Below, piece after piece: positions 28,964 through 38,088 of a stretch of 64,000 nt of DNA. The stretch's first letter is position 1. Each line of letters begins with the position of its first letter. Below the pieces are notes generated by a model, which saw only the letters and a program-made list of their open reading frames with translations, was not told the origin of the DNA and made no database searches. This stretch comes from Dehalobacterium sp040766325 (GTDB lineage Bacteria; Bacillota; Dehalobacteriia; Dehalobacteriales; Dehalobacteriaceae): the NCBI GenBank assembly GCA_040766325.1, contig JAXGQR010000003.1:124001-188000 (forward strand), read 5' to 3'. The position numbers and the translations under genes are program-made.

Positions 28964-29260
28964 TTAACCCTTGACCGCTTCCTGCACTTCTTTTAAATTG
29001 ACTCCAGTCAATTCCACAATTTTATTGCGGGAAGAGTCTCCCGAGATAATCTGCACCTGGTTTTGGGGGATTTTAAACAAACGAGCAAAGAACTTGATCA
29101 CTGATTTATTTGCTTCTCCCTCCACCGGGGGAGCAGTGATCCTTAATTTCACAGCGTCACCCAAAATACCCGCCAGCTCATTTTTTGAAGCCCGGGGCTG
29201 CACCTTTACTTTTAGGATTACTTTTCCATCCTTTTCTGTTATATATAACAACCGGATCAT
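28964..29260 (-). CDS. yggU: YggU family protein (DUF167 / UPF0235)
   Basis: 98 residues with the family core LKVKVQPRASKNELAG, LRITAPPVEGEANKSVIKFFA and SGDSSRNKIVEL. Small basic alpha/beta protein of unknown function, often found in the ylm cluster. It lies between ylmH and the ileS leader, where divIVA is found in many Firmicutes. Confidence 0.88.
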   Translation of the reverse strand: MIRLLYITEKDGKVILKVKVQPRASKNELAGILGDAVKLRITAPPVEGEANKSVIKFFARLFKIPQNQVQIISGDSSRNKIVELTGVNLKEVQEAVKG

Positions 29261-29317
29261 CCTTTATGATGTAAATCTTAACTTTAATCTATTTTAATAG
29301 AACGCACTGTCAGGTAC

Positions 29318-30114
29318 CTATAGATACAATAAAATACGCACAAAATATCGTCCCTTTTGAGTAGGACCAGAAAAAGATTCCACTCGTATCCGTCCTTTAC
29401 CTCGATAGGAAATGTGATCTTCCTCTTTGATCTGATAAGAAGGATCTATAATCGTTTTCCAATTAACCTGCACTTTGCCTCCTTTGATATCCGGCAAGGT
29501 CTTAGTGCGGGAACAAGAAAAACCTACACCTAAGATCGCATCCAGGCGTGGTGAAGCAACTGTGGATTTAATCTCTTTTTTCTCCCCTTGAGATGTCTCC
29601 AGCTCGTCCTGGCAAACTTCCCTAACCTGGATAGCAACACCATTCACCTGGGTCCAATTCCACAGCACATATGGTAAGATATCATGATCCAGTACCACCT
29701 GACAGCCCTTTTCCCCCACCAGAAGATCACCAATTTTTTCCCGGCCAATGCCTAATGATAATAAAGAGCCTAAAAAATCTCGATGGCTGACGGTGCGAAA
29801 TTTAAAATTTCCTTCCGCTTGAAGGTAAGCCAACTTAAATGCCCCGGCATCTACCTGATTTTCCGTAGGAAAAATTGCAATTCTTTTCGTTCTGCTTCTT
29901 TATAGCCACCAAAGGCAGCATAAGACATCTCCGGTAGGCCTCTGATAATATCCGTGCTCATCTTCAGAGTATAGGGGTCATAAAAATCTGTGATTTCTGT
30001 TCTACAACGAAAAAACGCCCGTTCCCAGTGGTCCAACAGGCGCGTCATCGATTGCTTTAATTCCTGATCCCGAATATGAGACAAACATTTTTCCCGATCC
30101 GCTTTACCTCTCAT
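29318..30114 (-). pseudogene. ylmH: YlmH, RNA-binding S4-domain protein, frame interrupted
   Basis: Two adjacent frames together give about 265 residues. The first (30114-29851) carries the N-terminal YlmH domain (FYDPYTLKM, FGGYKEAERKEL). The second carries GIGREKIGDLLVGEKGCQVVL and a C-terminal S4 fold (DHISYRGKGRIRVE). The break is at an A4 run on the minus strand (29862-29859); one more A gives RKNQVDAGAFKLAYLQ, a normal family sequence. YlmH binds 50S-peptidyl-tRNA complexes in Bacillus and is linked to division clusters. A sequencing error is likely. The stop of ylmG overlaps its start. Confidence 0.88.
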
Positions 30115-30374
30115 TATAATAACAACCCTAAAACTAATTTTTCAACTACGATGAGAAGTAAGATAGCAATAAATGGAGACCAATCAATAGGCATGCCCGG
30201 ACGCACAGGAATCATACGCCTGATAGGTGCCAAAATAGGTTCTGTAATTTCATAAACAAATCTGATCAACGGATTACGTGGATCATGCCTAATCCAAGAA
30301 AGAAAAACTCGAATTATAATCAACCAATTCAATACCTCAAAAGCAGTTCGTACAATTGAGTAGGACGTCATCAT
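30114..30374 (-). CDS. ylmG: YlmG / YggT family membrane protein
   Basis: 86 residues with two hydrophobic segments (about 5-25 and 65-86) linked by a conserved loop: FLSWIRHDPRNPLIRFVYEITEPILAPIRRMIP. Known from division clusters; implicated in membrane or nucleoid organisation. It overlaps ylmH by one base. Confidence 0.93.
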   Translation of the reverse strand: MMTSYSIVRTAFEVLNWLIIIRVFLSWIRHDPRNPLIRFVYEITEPILAPIRRMIPVRPGMPIDWSPFIAILLLIVVEKLVLGLLL

Positions 30375-30386
30375 CTTCCCCCTTTA

Positions 30387-31196
30387 TCAATCTAAGCCCA
30401 ATTCACGGGATCTTTCTGTTGCTGCAATTACCGCATCCATAAAGGCTACCCGCACACCGGCACGGTCCAATACATGCAAAGCAGCAATCGTAGTCCCATC
30501 AGGTGTAACCACTTGATCTTTAAGAATTGCCGGGTGGGTTTTAGTAATATCAGCCATGGTGGCAGATCCAATCATCGTTTGCAGCGATAAATCCATGGCG
30601 ATATCTCTAGGTATACCTGCCCTGACACCGGCATCACATAGAGCTTCAATTACTAAAAATATATATGCAGGTCCACTGCCTGAAAGACCTGTTACAGCAT
30701 TGAGCAGTTTTTCCTGCACAATATGTACATGTCCTACCGAACCCATTATATTCAGTGCGATATCTCTTTGTGCTTCATTGACATTCTCTGAAAAAGCCAT
30801 ACAGGTAACCCCTTTTCTTATCAAGCAGGGGGTGTTGGGCATTGCCCTGATTACACTAACCTTCTCAGATACATATTTATAAATGGATTCAATCGCAAAA
30901 CCGGCTACAATGGAAATAATCAAGTGTTTTTCCGTAAAATCATCTTTTAAAGATGATAAAACCTCCCGAATATTTTGTGGTTTAACTGCAAAAACAATGA
31001 CATCACAATTCTGCACCATCATACGGACATCTGTGTAAGTTTTAATCCCATACTTTACCTCCAGATGTCGGAGCTTTTTTTCATTAATGTCATAAGCGTG
31101 TACTGTCTGAGGAGAGTACTCTTCTGTTCTTAATAATCCGGAAACAAAGGATTCTCCCATTGCTCCGGCTCCGATAAACCCAATATTAATTGTCAC
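30387..31196 (-). CDS. proC: Pyrroline-5-carboxylate reductase
   Basis: 269-residue NAD(P)H enzyme making proline. The N-terminal Rossmann motif IGFIGAGAMGES, VFAVKPQNI, RAMPNTPCLIRKG and the C-terminal LSGSGPAYIFLVIEAL and KDQVVTPDGTTIAAL are all present. In several Firmicutes proC sits between sepF and ylmG, as here. Confidence 0.95.
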   Translation of the reverse strand: MTINIGFIGAGAMGESFVSGLLRTEEYSPQTVHAYDINEKKLRHLEVKYGIKTYTDVRMMVQNCDVIVFAVKPQNIREVLSSLKDDFTEKHLIISIVAGFAIESIYKYVSEKVSVIRAMPNTPCLIRKGVTCMAFSENVNEAQRDIALNIMGSVGHVHIVQEKLLNAVTGLSGSGPAYIFLVIEALCDAGVRAGIPRDIAMDLSLQTMIGSATMADITKTHPAILKDQVVTPDGTTIAALHVLDRAGVRVAFMDAVIAATERSRELGLD

Positions 31197-31210
31197 ATTG
31201 CGCCTCCAAC

Positions 31211-31654
31211 TTATTTCTTGTTCCAGGTAAATCCTTTAAAAAAACTATTTTCCTTATAATCCTCCGTAATCTGCCCTACAATATCCAAATTGGTAGTAGC
31301 AAAGAGGAATGTTCCCACTGAGACTTTCCGCACCGTGCCATCCAAGGCAAATACCGCACCGCTTAAGAAATCTATCATGCGTTGAGCTGTTTCTTTATCC
31401 ACATCATCAAAATTGACAATGACTGGACGTCGTTCTTTAATATTCTGCCCAATAGATTCTACTTCTTCATAAGAGTCAGCCTTTACCAACATTACAGTAA
31501 CCGGTCGCTGACTGGGCAAGCCTAAAAGATTGGCCTTCTTTTGTTGTCTTCTTTCTCGATCGTACTGGGCATTGTTTTCTTCAGTCGTTTCAATAATCTC
31601 TTCTTCAACTTCAAAACCAATAGCGCCCATCATTTTATCAAAGATTTTACTCAT
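31211..31654 (-). CDS. sepF: Cell division protein SepF
   Basis: 147 residues. MSKIFDKMMGAIGF is the membrane-binding amphipathic helix, followed by a charged linker and a C-terminal dimerising domain (ERRPVIVNFDDVDKETAQRMIDFLSGAVFALDG). SepF bundles FtsZ and anchors the Z-ring, complementing the ftsA and ftsZ genes further along the strand. Confidence 0.95.
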   Translation of the reverse strand: MSKIFDKMMGAIGFEVEEEIIETTEENNAQYDRERRQQKKANLLGLPSQRPVTVMLVKADSYEEVESIGQNIKERRPVIVNFDDVDKETAQRMIDFLSGAVFALDGTVRKVSVGTFLFATTNLDIVGQITEDYKENSFFKGFTWNKK

Positions 31655-31669
31655 GCCAATTCCTCCTTA

Positions 31670-32362
31670 TTATGGTAATCTCGGTCCGAAAATTCCACTA
31701 CCAATACGTACTATGTTCGCCCCTTCTTCAACCGCGATCAGATAATCATTGGACATCCCCATGGATAAATAATCCATGGATACACCTGGTAAATTCATTT
31801 CTCGAATCTGATCCCTTAGTTCGCGCAGTTGTCGAAATATTGGCCGCACTTTTTCCACATCTTCTACCAAAGGTCCGATAGTCATCAATCCTGAAATTTT
31901 TAGATTGGGAAGCTCCTTTATTTCCTGAATAAAAGGAATTGCCTGATCCAATGAGACACCGAACTTGGTTGTTTCATCAGCTACATTTACTTGAACCAGC
32001 ACCGGCATAATCTTTTCTATCTGCTGTGCTCTTTTATTAATTTCCTCTGCTAAAGAAATACTATCTAATGAGTGAATTAAAGACACTTTATTAATGATGT
32101 ATTTTACCTTATTTCTTTGTAGATGTCCAATTAAATGCCATGAGACCTTGGTAGGAATTTGATCATACTTTTTTTCAATCTCTTGGACCCTGTTTTCTCC
32201 AAAAACCGAAATACCTGATTCTATGGCTTCTTTCATGCGCTCTACATCCACATTCTTAGTAACTGCCAACAGCAAAACATCCTTAGCCCCGTATAGACTT
32301 CGTTTCTGGGCTGCTTTAATCTCATCTTTAATTCGGTTTACAGCCATCGCAATCTGAGACAA
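31670..32362 (-). CDS. ylmE: PLP homeostasis protein, YggS/YlmE family
   Basis: 230 residues of alanine-racemase-like fold. The PLP lysine lies in LLAVTKNV, with FGENRVQE, WHLIGHLQRNK, and SMGMSNDYLIAVEEGANIVRIGSGIFG downstream. Members keep free pyridoxal phosphate in balance and have no known racemase activity. The TTG start at 32362 has GGAGGG eight bases upstream. Confidence 0.93.
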   Translation of the reverse strand: MSQIAMAVNRIKDEIKAAQKRSLYGAKDVLLLAVTKNVDVERMKEAIESGISVFGENRVQEIEKKYDQIPTKVSWHLIGHLQRNKVKYIINKVSLIHSLDSISLAEEINKRAQQIEKIMPVLVQVNVADETTKFGVSLDQAIPFIQEIKELPNLKISGLMTIGPLVEDVEKVRPIFRQLRELRDQIREMNLPGVSMDYLSMGMSNDYLIAVEEGANIVRIGSGIFGPRLP

Positions 32363-32380
32363 TTTACTAACCCTCCGTAT

Positions 32381-33364
32381 CTAATATAATCTTTGACCTT
32401 CTCTAATTAATGAAGGATTGATGATATATTCTTCTCCTATATCCAAACCGGAAACTACAACTTCGTCGCCGATTGTTCCCAGAACCTCAACTTTCTTCCA
32501 TCTGCACAACCTATGCCTGAAAACAAAAACTCCGGTTTCATCATTTACCTGGACCAAAGCATCTTTTAAAATGGTCACACCTTCGTAAAAATCAGTGATC
32601 AATTCTACCGGGAGATGTCTCGTTTTAATATCCAGATCCGGCCCATTTGATATTCGAACCAGAATGACAGACTGATGGTCACTTTCTTTGACTTCCCGGA
32701 CCAAAGCTTGAGACATCATACCGTTGGCAAAACGCACCTTGATGGTATCTCCCTTCTTTATTGAGTGCACCGTGTCCGAAGAAGAGGTTGCGATGTAAAG
32801 ATAAGGATTAATAAGATTATCTACTATTTTGCATAAAGACTTGCCCTGGGCAGTTTGAGGAAAATGTACAGTTTCTTCTTGCTGCTGAGACAGCAAGGAA
32901 GAAATTTTATCTATGTGTAGATGGTTTAGTAAATCCGGTTTCAAAACCTCCTCCAAACCATCGGTTTGGTAGGAAAGCACTCCTGCTTTTGGTGCTTTTA
33001 CAGGGATCTGAAGTGAATCCTTATCAGCCGCGGCACCTCGGGTTTTGATATAGCCAATAATCTGCCCCACAGCCACCTTATCTCCTTCTGCCGCAACCGT
33101 CTCAAATGTTCCGTCAGTCGAGGCGGTTATGACTGTCTCCTCTCTGATGATTACAGCTTCTTCTTGTCTCACTTGCTCCAAAACCTTCCACTCTGCCGTG
33201 CCGAAACGAACCATTTTATTCACGGCAAAATTTTTTAAAGGTTGATAAAGAAAGAAAATAGCCACCAATATAAATATTAAAGCTAAGAGTAATTTTCTCT
33301 TATTCATATGGACATCTTTGTGATCTTGTGCTCTATTATATTTTTGTTGAGAATGTTTCATCAT
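32381..33364 (-). CDS. HlyD-like membrane fusion protein in the ylm cluster
   Basis: About 327 residues with a single N-terminal membrane anchor (KRKLLLALIFILVAIFFLYQPL) and a lipoyl/barrel-type extracytoplasmic region: DGTFETVAAEGDKVAVGQIIGYI and GVLSYQTDGLEEVL. This resembles membrane-fusion adaptors, but no ABC or RND partner is nearby. In Clostridia a gene of this type is often found between pgeF and ylmE, so a division- or envelope-linked role is inferred. Start taken as ATG 33364, overlapping pgeF; ATG 33307 is an alternative. Confidence 0.75.
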   Translation of the reverse strand: MMKHSQQKYNRAQDHKDVHMNKRKLLLALIFILVAIFFLYQPLKNFAVNKMVRFGTAEWKVLEQVRQEEAVIIREETVITASTDGTFETVAAEGDKVAVGQIIGYIKTRGAAADKDSLQIPVKAPKAGVLSYQTDGLEEVLKPDLLNHLHIDKISSLLSQQQEETVHFPQTAQGKSLCKIVDNLINPYLYIATSSSDTVHSIKKGDTIKVRFANGMMSQALVREVKESDHQSVILVRISNGPDLDIKTRHLPVELITDFYEGVTILKDALVQVNDETGVFVFRHRLCRWKKVEVLGTIGDEVVVSGLDIGEEYIINPSLIREGQRLY

Positions 33365-34196
33365 CTCCAATACGCTCCTCATTTAGCATAATCAGAGCGG
33401 CCTGCCGTCCGGTTCTGCCTTGTTCCTTACGATAGGAAAAAAAGAGATCAGTGTTACATGAGGTGCAAAGACGGCTTTGTGTAATATGCTCCGGAAGCAC
33501 TCCCTTTTTGATTAACAAATGATGGTTGATTCCAGGCAAATCAATGGCCCATTTACCTTGTCCCAGTGGTTGAGTAAACTGTTGACAAAAATCAAAGGTA
33601 GATACAAATGTATTTAATACCTTTTGGTCCACCTGAAAACAGCAACTGCCAATAGCAGGACCAATGCCAATCAAACAATGCTCCGGTCTTGTCCAAAATG
33701 TTTCCGCCATCTTTTCCAGGGTCTTAACGCCAATATTTAGCACAGTACCCCTCCATCCCGCATGGGCCAAAGCAATCACTTGATGCTCCAGATCCAAAAA
33801 AAACAGAGGTACACAATCCGCATAATAAGAACTTAACATGATCCCAGGAATATTTGTGATTAATGCATCAGTACCGGGTATGGCGGTCGCACAAGAATCA
33901 CTACCTCGGCCTTGAACTGACTTTTCCACAACAAAGACTTGATGATCATGCACCTGCTCTGAAGCAACTAAAGATTCTATTTTACTATCTAAAAGATGAA
34001 CAATCTTTTTTCGATTAGAAATGACATGAGCCGGATCATCCCCCACATGAAATGCCAAATTTAAAGAAGAAAATTCTCCCTTGCTCACACCACCCAAACG
34101 ACAGGAAAAACCGTGTTTTACCAATCCGGAACGTGAAAAGTCCGGAATCGTAAAGAGATATGTGTCCTGGAAAGTTTCTTTGACAAAACTTTTCAT
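33336..34196 (-). CDS. pgeF: Peptidoglycan editing factor / multicopper-oxidase-fold YlmD (PgeF)
   Basis: 286 residues of the laccase-domain YfiH/YlmD family. The metal site residues are in QVHDHQV, YYADCVPLFF and HAGWRGT. Members act as purine nucleoside phosphorylase or adenosine deaminase in vitro and in E. coli correct a muropeptide error. The ATG at 34196 follows AGGAGAGG. First gene of the ylm operon. Confidence 0.93.
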   Translation of the reverse strand: MKSFVKETFQDTYLFTIPDFSRSGLVKHGFSCRLGGVSKGEFSSLNLAFHVGDDPAHVISNRKKIVHLLDSKIESLVASEQVHDHQVFVVEKSVQGRGSDSCATAIPGTDALITNIPGIMLSSYYADCVPLFFLDLEHQVIALAHAGWRGTVLNIGVKTLEKMAETFWTRPEHCLIGIGPAIGSCCFQVDQKVLNTFVSTFDFCQQFTQPLGQGKWAIDLPGINHHLLIKKGVLPEHITQSRLCTSCNTDLFFSYRKEQGRTGRQAALIMLNEERIGDDETFSTKI

Positions 34197-34331
34197 ATAA
34201 CCTCTCCTGTTAATAAACTTTCTAATAATTATAACATTTGTTGACTTTTGGTACAATAGGAGCCTTTTTTGACCTTTTTTTCTGACACCTTGGTCGGAAA
34301 TACCACGAATGTTACCTCATGATCAGATTAC

Positions 34332-34371
34332 AAGAAAAAGAGAGGTAATGCACCTGCATTTCCTCTCTTTT
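34332..34371 (-). terminator. Terminator after mttB
   Basis: On the minus strand AAAAGAGAGG (34371-34362) pairs with CCTCTCTTTT (34345-34336), with an inner AATGCA/TGCATT stem, then TTTTTCTT. Confidence 0.85.
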
Positions 34372-34472
34372 GATCTCAGTTTCAGTGATGTTGAAAAAAG
34401 GGCACCTACCTCTTTTTTCTGCATTTCCCTCACCGAGTTATTAACTTATATTGAAACAAGGGGTTTAAAATC

Positions 34473-35945
34473 TTATTTTTCCATACTTGCAACAATCTTT
34501 CTCAGTTCAGCCTGAACATCCTTATCCAAGGGTTCCGGTTGGTATTCATTGAGAATTTCTCTGGCTTTATCGGCAGCACGTTCACCAGCATCCTTACCGC
34601 CGGTTTCTCCTTCCCAAGTCATACGCATTTTCCGGTCAAAGAGCTTCCCTCTGGATTGCTCTGTTCTGACATGGTCCATGGTGTGTTCCTCCATTAGATA
34701 GTGCTTACCGGTGCCGCCACCCACCTTTCTGATCAGGTCAACAGCTAAGGTTTCATCGTTGATAACCACGCCGCTCACGACTCTCTTCACCATGCGAGCA
34801 ATTTCATCATCAATGAGCAATTGAGCAAAGCTGAAGGTTACCCCTAACTCCAGCATCCCCATACCATAAATCAAGTTTACTCCTGCCATGGCAGGCAGTA
34901 AAGCAGTGATGGTTTTTTCAAATCCGGCTTGTACGTCGGTTAATTTGCTGTCAGCCTATGTCCCTGCTGTAAAGCTGGGGAGGAGATAGAATTGGGCTAA
35001 AGCAGCCACCCCGGCGCTACAGATCCCCAATTCCGGTGAACCGACAGGAGCCGTAGCAAATTGCAGATCAAAGGTAGTGGTAGAACTGCCGTACATAACA
35101 GGTGCGCCCCTGTTTGCCAATTGAGATAAGGTGATTCCCGCAAGAACTTCCGCATTATGGATGACCAGAGTTCCGGCAATGGTTACCGGTGTCGTGGCAC
35201 CGGACATGGCCATTGATAAAATATTACAGGGGATTCCAGCTCGGGCAAATTCAATGATAATTCCACAACATTCATTATTTAATTGAAGTGGGCTTGTCGG
35301 ACAGGTTAAGGCGGAAATAACCGGTTGTTTCCTCAAATTATCCATGCCACCCATAATGACGGCACCCATTTCGATATATTTCTTGGCATGTTCACCGTTA
35401 AGAATATCAATATGCATACAGTGTTTGGTCGTATTGTTTAAGAAAGCCTCTGCTTCATGTAAGTCAACGGATGCATTAGGGCAATCTCGGGCTGAAACAG
35501 CGTGAGAGTAAACATCGACACCCTCAAGATAGTCTGCAACTCGCGCCGAATTAGCTATATCTTCTTTGTTAGAATTTCTGATCTCTCCGGTAAAGGGATC
35601 TACCGTTTTAACACCGGCTCCAAAAGTTGTAAAGTTCACACGAGTGTCTTCCAAAACACAGTTATTCTTGGGATCCCGACCGCCCAAGATAATGGAACTG
35701 GGAGCAGAACTAATCGCATCCTCCACCATATAAGAGGGAATGCGCACCAAACCCTCCTTGCGATCTACCACCGCACCACCGTCCTGGAAAAGATCCAAAG
35801 CTTCTTTAGATGTGATATGAACTCCTTCCAGCCATAAAACTTCCAATGTCGCATAATGGATTTGTCTAAGTTCATCGTCCGTATACATGTTAATACTAAA
35901 ACCACTTTTTTGCGTGTAATTCGATCGGGGATTTCTAATCGTCAT
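34473..35945 (-). CDS. mttB: Trimethylamine-type methyltransferase MttB with in-frame amber (pyrrolysine) codon
   Basis: 490 codons read as one frame with TAG at 34958-34956 (codon 330). Before it: the MttB start region (INMYTDDELRQIHYATLEVLW) through LLPSFTAGT. After it: ADSKLTDVQAGFEKT and a normal C-terminal third ending ASMEK. In methanogen MttB the amber codon encodes pyrrolysine at about position 334, so the location fits. The family transfers a methyl from trimethylamine to a corrinoid protein. The ATG at 35945 follows AAGGTGG. A sigma-54 promoter and a divergent sigma-54 activator lie upstream. No corrinoid protein or pyl genes are in view. Confidence 0.9.
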
Positions 35946-36189
35946 TTTCTTGCCACCTTTCTGGTATTTTTCTTTTATAAACCACGGATGTACCATTGAC
36001 ATCCCATAGTTAGCAATTCATTATAAGTGAAGCTAATTAAGCAAAACTTGTTTCAAGAGTGGTGTTATAATATAATGAAATAACGCCATAGAATAGTCTG
36101 AAAACATTTTTAGAGCAATAATACGATTTTGATGTTTAATGATGTTTTTTCTATTATTAAACCTGCTTCATTACTTAAACTATAATAAC

Positions 36190-36205
36190 AGCAAATACCA
36201 TGCCA
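36190..36205 (-). promoter_or_regulatory. Sigma-54 (-24/-12) promoter of mttB
   Basis: On the minus strand TGGCATG-GTAT-TTGCT (36205-36190) matches the consensus TGGCACG-N4-TTGCW with GG and GC 12 bases apart. Transcription would start about 235 bases before mttB. Confidence 0.85.
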
Positions 36206-36473
36206 CTTTTATAAAGCTCCTGAAAGCCTTGAATTCTCCGGTTTTAGTAAAAATGTGTTTTACCCCGGACCGTTCAAGCAAAAGATAATTGTATTAATTT
36301 TGTTACAATACCAGGGTTAGCATAATAAAAATAGGTGTCACAAATTTTGACATCGAAAAATTATATTACAATTTTTGAGCAAGTAATTCTACTTATTTGC
36401 TACACTATGACAAAATAACAGTATTTTTTAGTAAAAGTATTTAAACTCGAATAAATGATAAGGAGGTGTTAGC

Positions 36474-37915
36474 ATGACGGTACTCGTTAACCAGGACGGA
36501 AAAACTACGGATCAAAGTAAAATGATAGAAGAGGAAAATCAGCTGCTGAAAAACATCATTGACAACATTCATGAAGCAGTTTATGTAGTCAATAAAAATG
36601 GCAAGATCATCTTATATAATCGAGAATCAGAAAAAATGGAAAATCTCGATCGGAAGGAAGTGCTAGGGAAAACGGAAAAGGAGGCTTTTTCCAACCTTAT
36701 TATTTTGCTGATGAAGTGACTAAAAAGGTTTTTAACACCTGTAAGCCCATTCTAGAACAGCCTTACTGGTACTATCTGACCAATGGTAGGAAAACCAATA
36801 TGATCTACAGCGCAATTCCCTTCTTTTTTAATGGCGAGGTTACTCATGTTTTTATCATCTTCCGCAATATGAATCAAATGAGTGATTTTATCTCCAGTAC
36901 TATGGAAATACAAAAAAAATTTACTAAAGAAACCAATTATCATCAAAAAGACGCCTTTTACCTACTGGACGATATTATCGGTAAAAGTCGGCAAATAAAA
37001 AAAATTGTCCGTGAGGCACGGCAAATTGCTCCCCGTCAATCTCCGATTTTAATCTATGGTAAAACTGGTACCGGAAAAGAACTCTTTGCTCAAGGAATCC
37101 ATAATGCCAGTTTATTTGCCAAAGGGCCCTTTATTGATGTCAACTGTGCTGCTATTCCGGAAACTCTTTTGGAAAGTATGCTATTCGGAACGGTAAAAGG
37201 TGCTTTTACCGGAGCAACTGATGTTCCCGGCTTGTTTGAACAAGCGGAAGACGGCACCATTTTTCTCGACGAAATCAATTCTATGCCTCTTACTTTGCAG
37301 GCAAAGCTATTAAGAGTCCTTCAGGAAAAAAAGATACGCCGTCTGGGAGGCAGTGCGCCCATTGGGGTAAATTGCCGAGTCATTAGTGCCACCAATACAG
37401 ATCCCACTCAAGCGATGCAGGAGCAAACCATACGTTCCGACCTTTACTTTCGTCTGGCAACCATTACCATCAATATTCCGCCCTTAGTGGAAAGAACAGA
37501 AGATATCAAGGTATTAACTATGCATTTTATCGAAAAGTTTAATTTGGAGTTCGGTCTCTTTATTCATAATCTTTCAGATGAATTGCTTAATGCCTTTGAG
37601 GAATACGACTGGCCAGGTAATGTCAGAGAACTGGAAAATTTTGTCGAAAGCGCCATGAATTTTGTCCAAAGAGAGGATACCATCCTGGAGCTTGACCATT
37701 TACCAGAATATTTCAGGGAAAGATTGGAGAATAAAAAAGCCTGCACCCAACTATCGTCACTCAGTGGATCACTACAAGATATTATGGCAGAAACAGAAAG
37801 AAATCTGATTCGGCAACGCCTTGACAAAAACATGAATAATATTACCAAGACTGCCCGGGATTTGGGCATCTCCAGACAAAACTTATACTATAAAATGAAA
37901 ACATTGGGCATTTGA
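36474..37915 (+). pseudogene. PAS-type sigma-54 enhancer-binding activator, frame interrupted
   Basis: About 480 residues in two frames. Frame one from ATG 36474 (after AAGGAGGTG) holds the PAS start: NIIDNIHEAVYVVNKNGKIILYN. Frame two holds the rest of the PAS, then the AAA+ domain with Walker A GKTGTGKEL, sigma-54 contact loop GAFTGA, Walker B TIFLDEINSM, and a Fis-type helix-turn-helix at the end (TARDLGISRQNLYYKM). One extra T in the T5 run at 36686-36690 joins them as KEAFFQPYYFADEV. Resembles RocR. It is divergent from mttB and probably activates it in response to a small ligand. Confidence 0.87.
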
Positions 37916-38025
37916 GAGAAGAGCAATCTCAAGGTTGTTGTATGGAACATAGGCTAAAATGAATGTAGATGATTTTACTGATCAAAAATTCGACACCGAG
38001 GACGGATATAGCCTTGGAAAAAAAC

Positions 38026-38050
38026 AAAAAGGAGCATAATGCTCCTTTTT
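38026..38050. terminator. Bidirectional terminator
   Basis: GGAGCAT at 38031-38037 pairs with 38039-38045, flanked by A5 and T5. It serves both the activator gene and the convergent flavoprotein gene. Confidence 0.88.
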
Positions 38051-38088
38051 CTCTTTTGTTTTTCACTAAAAGATAACTATCATCTGTT

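Noticed and set aside
34956..34958. Treating mttB as a pseudogene because of the TAG
   Set aside because: The frame and length are preserved, the position fits pyrrolysine in the family, and promoter and terminator are intact.
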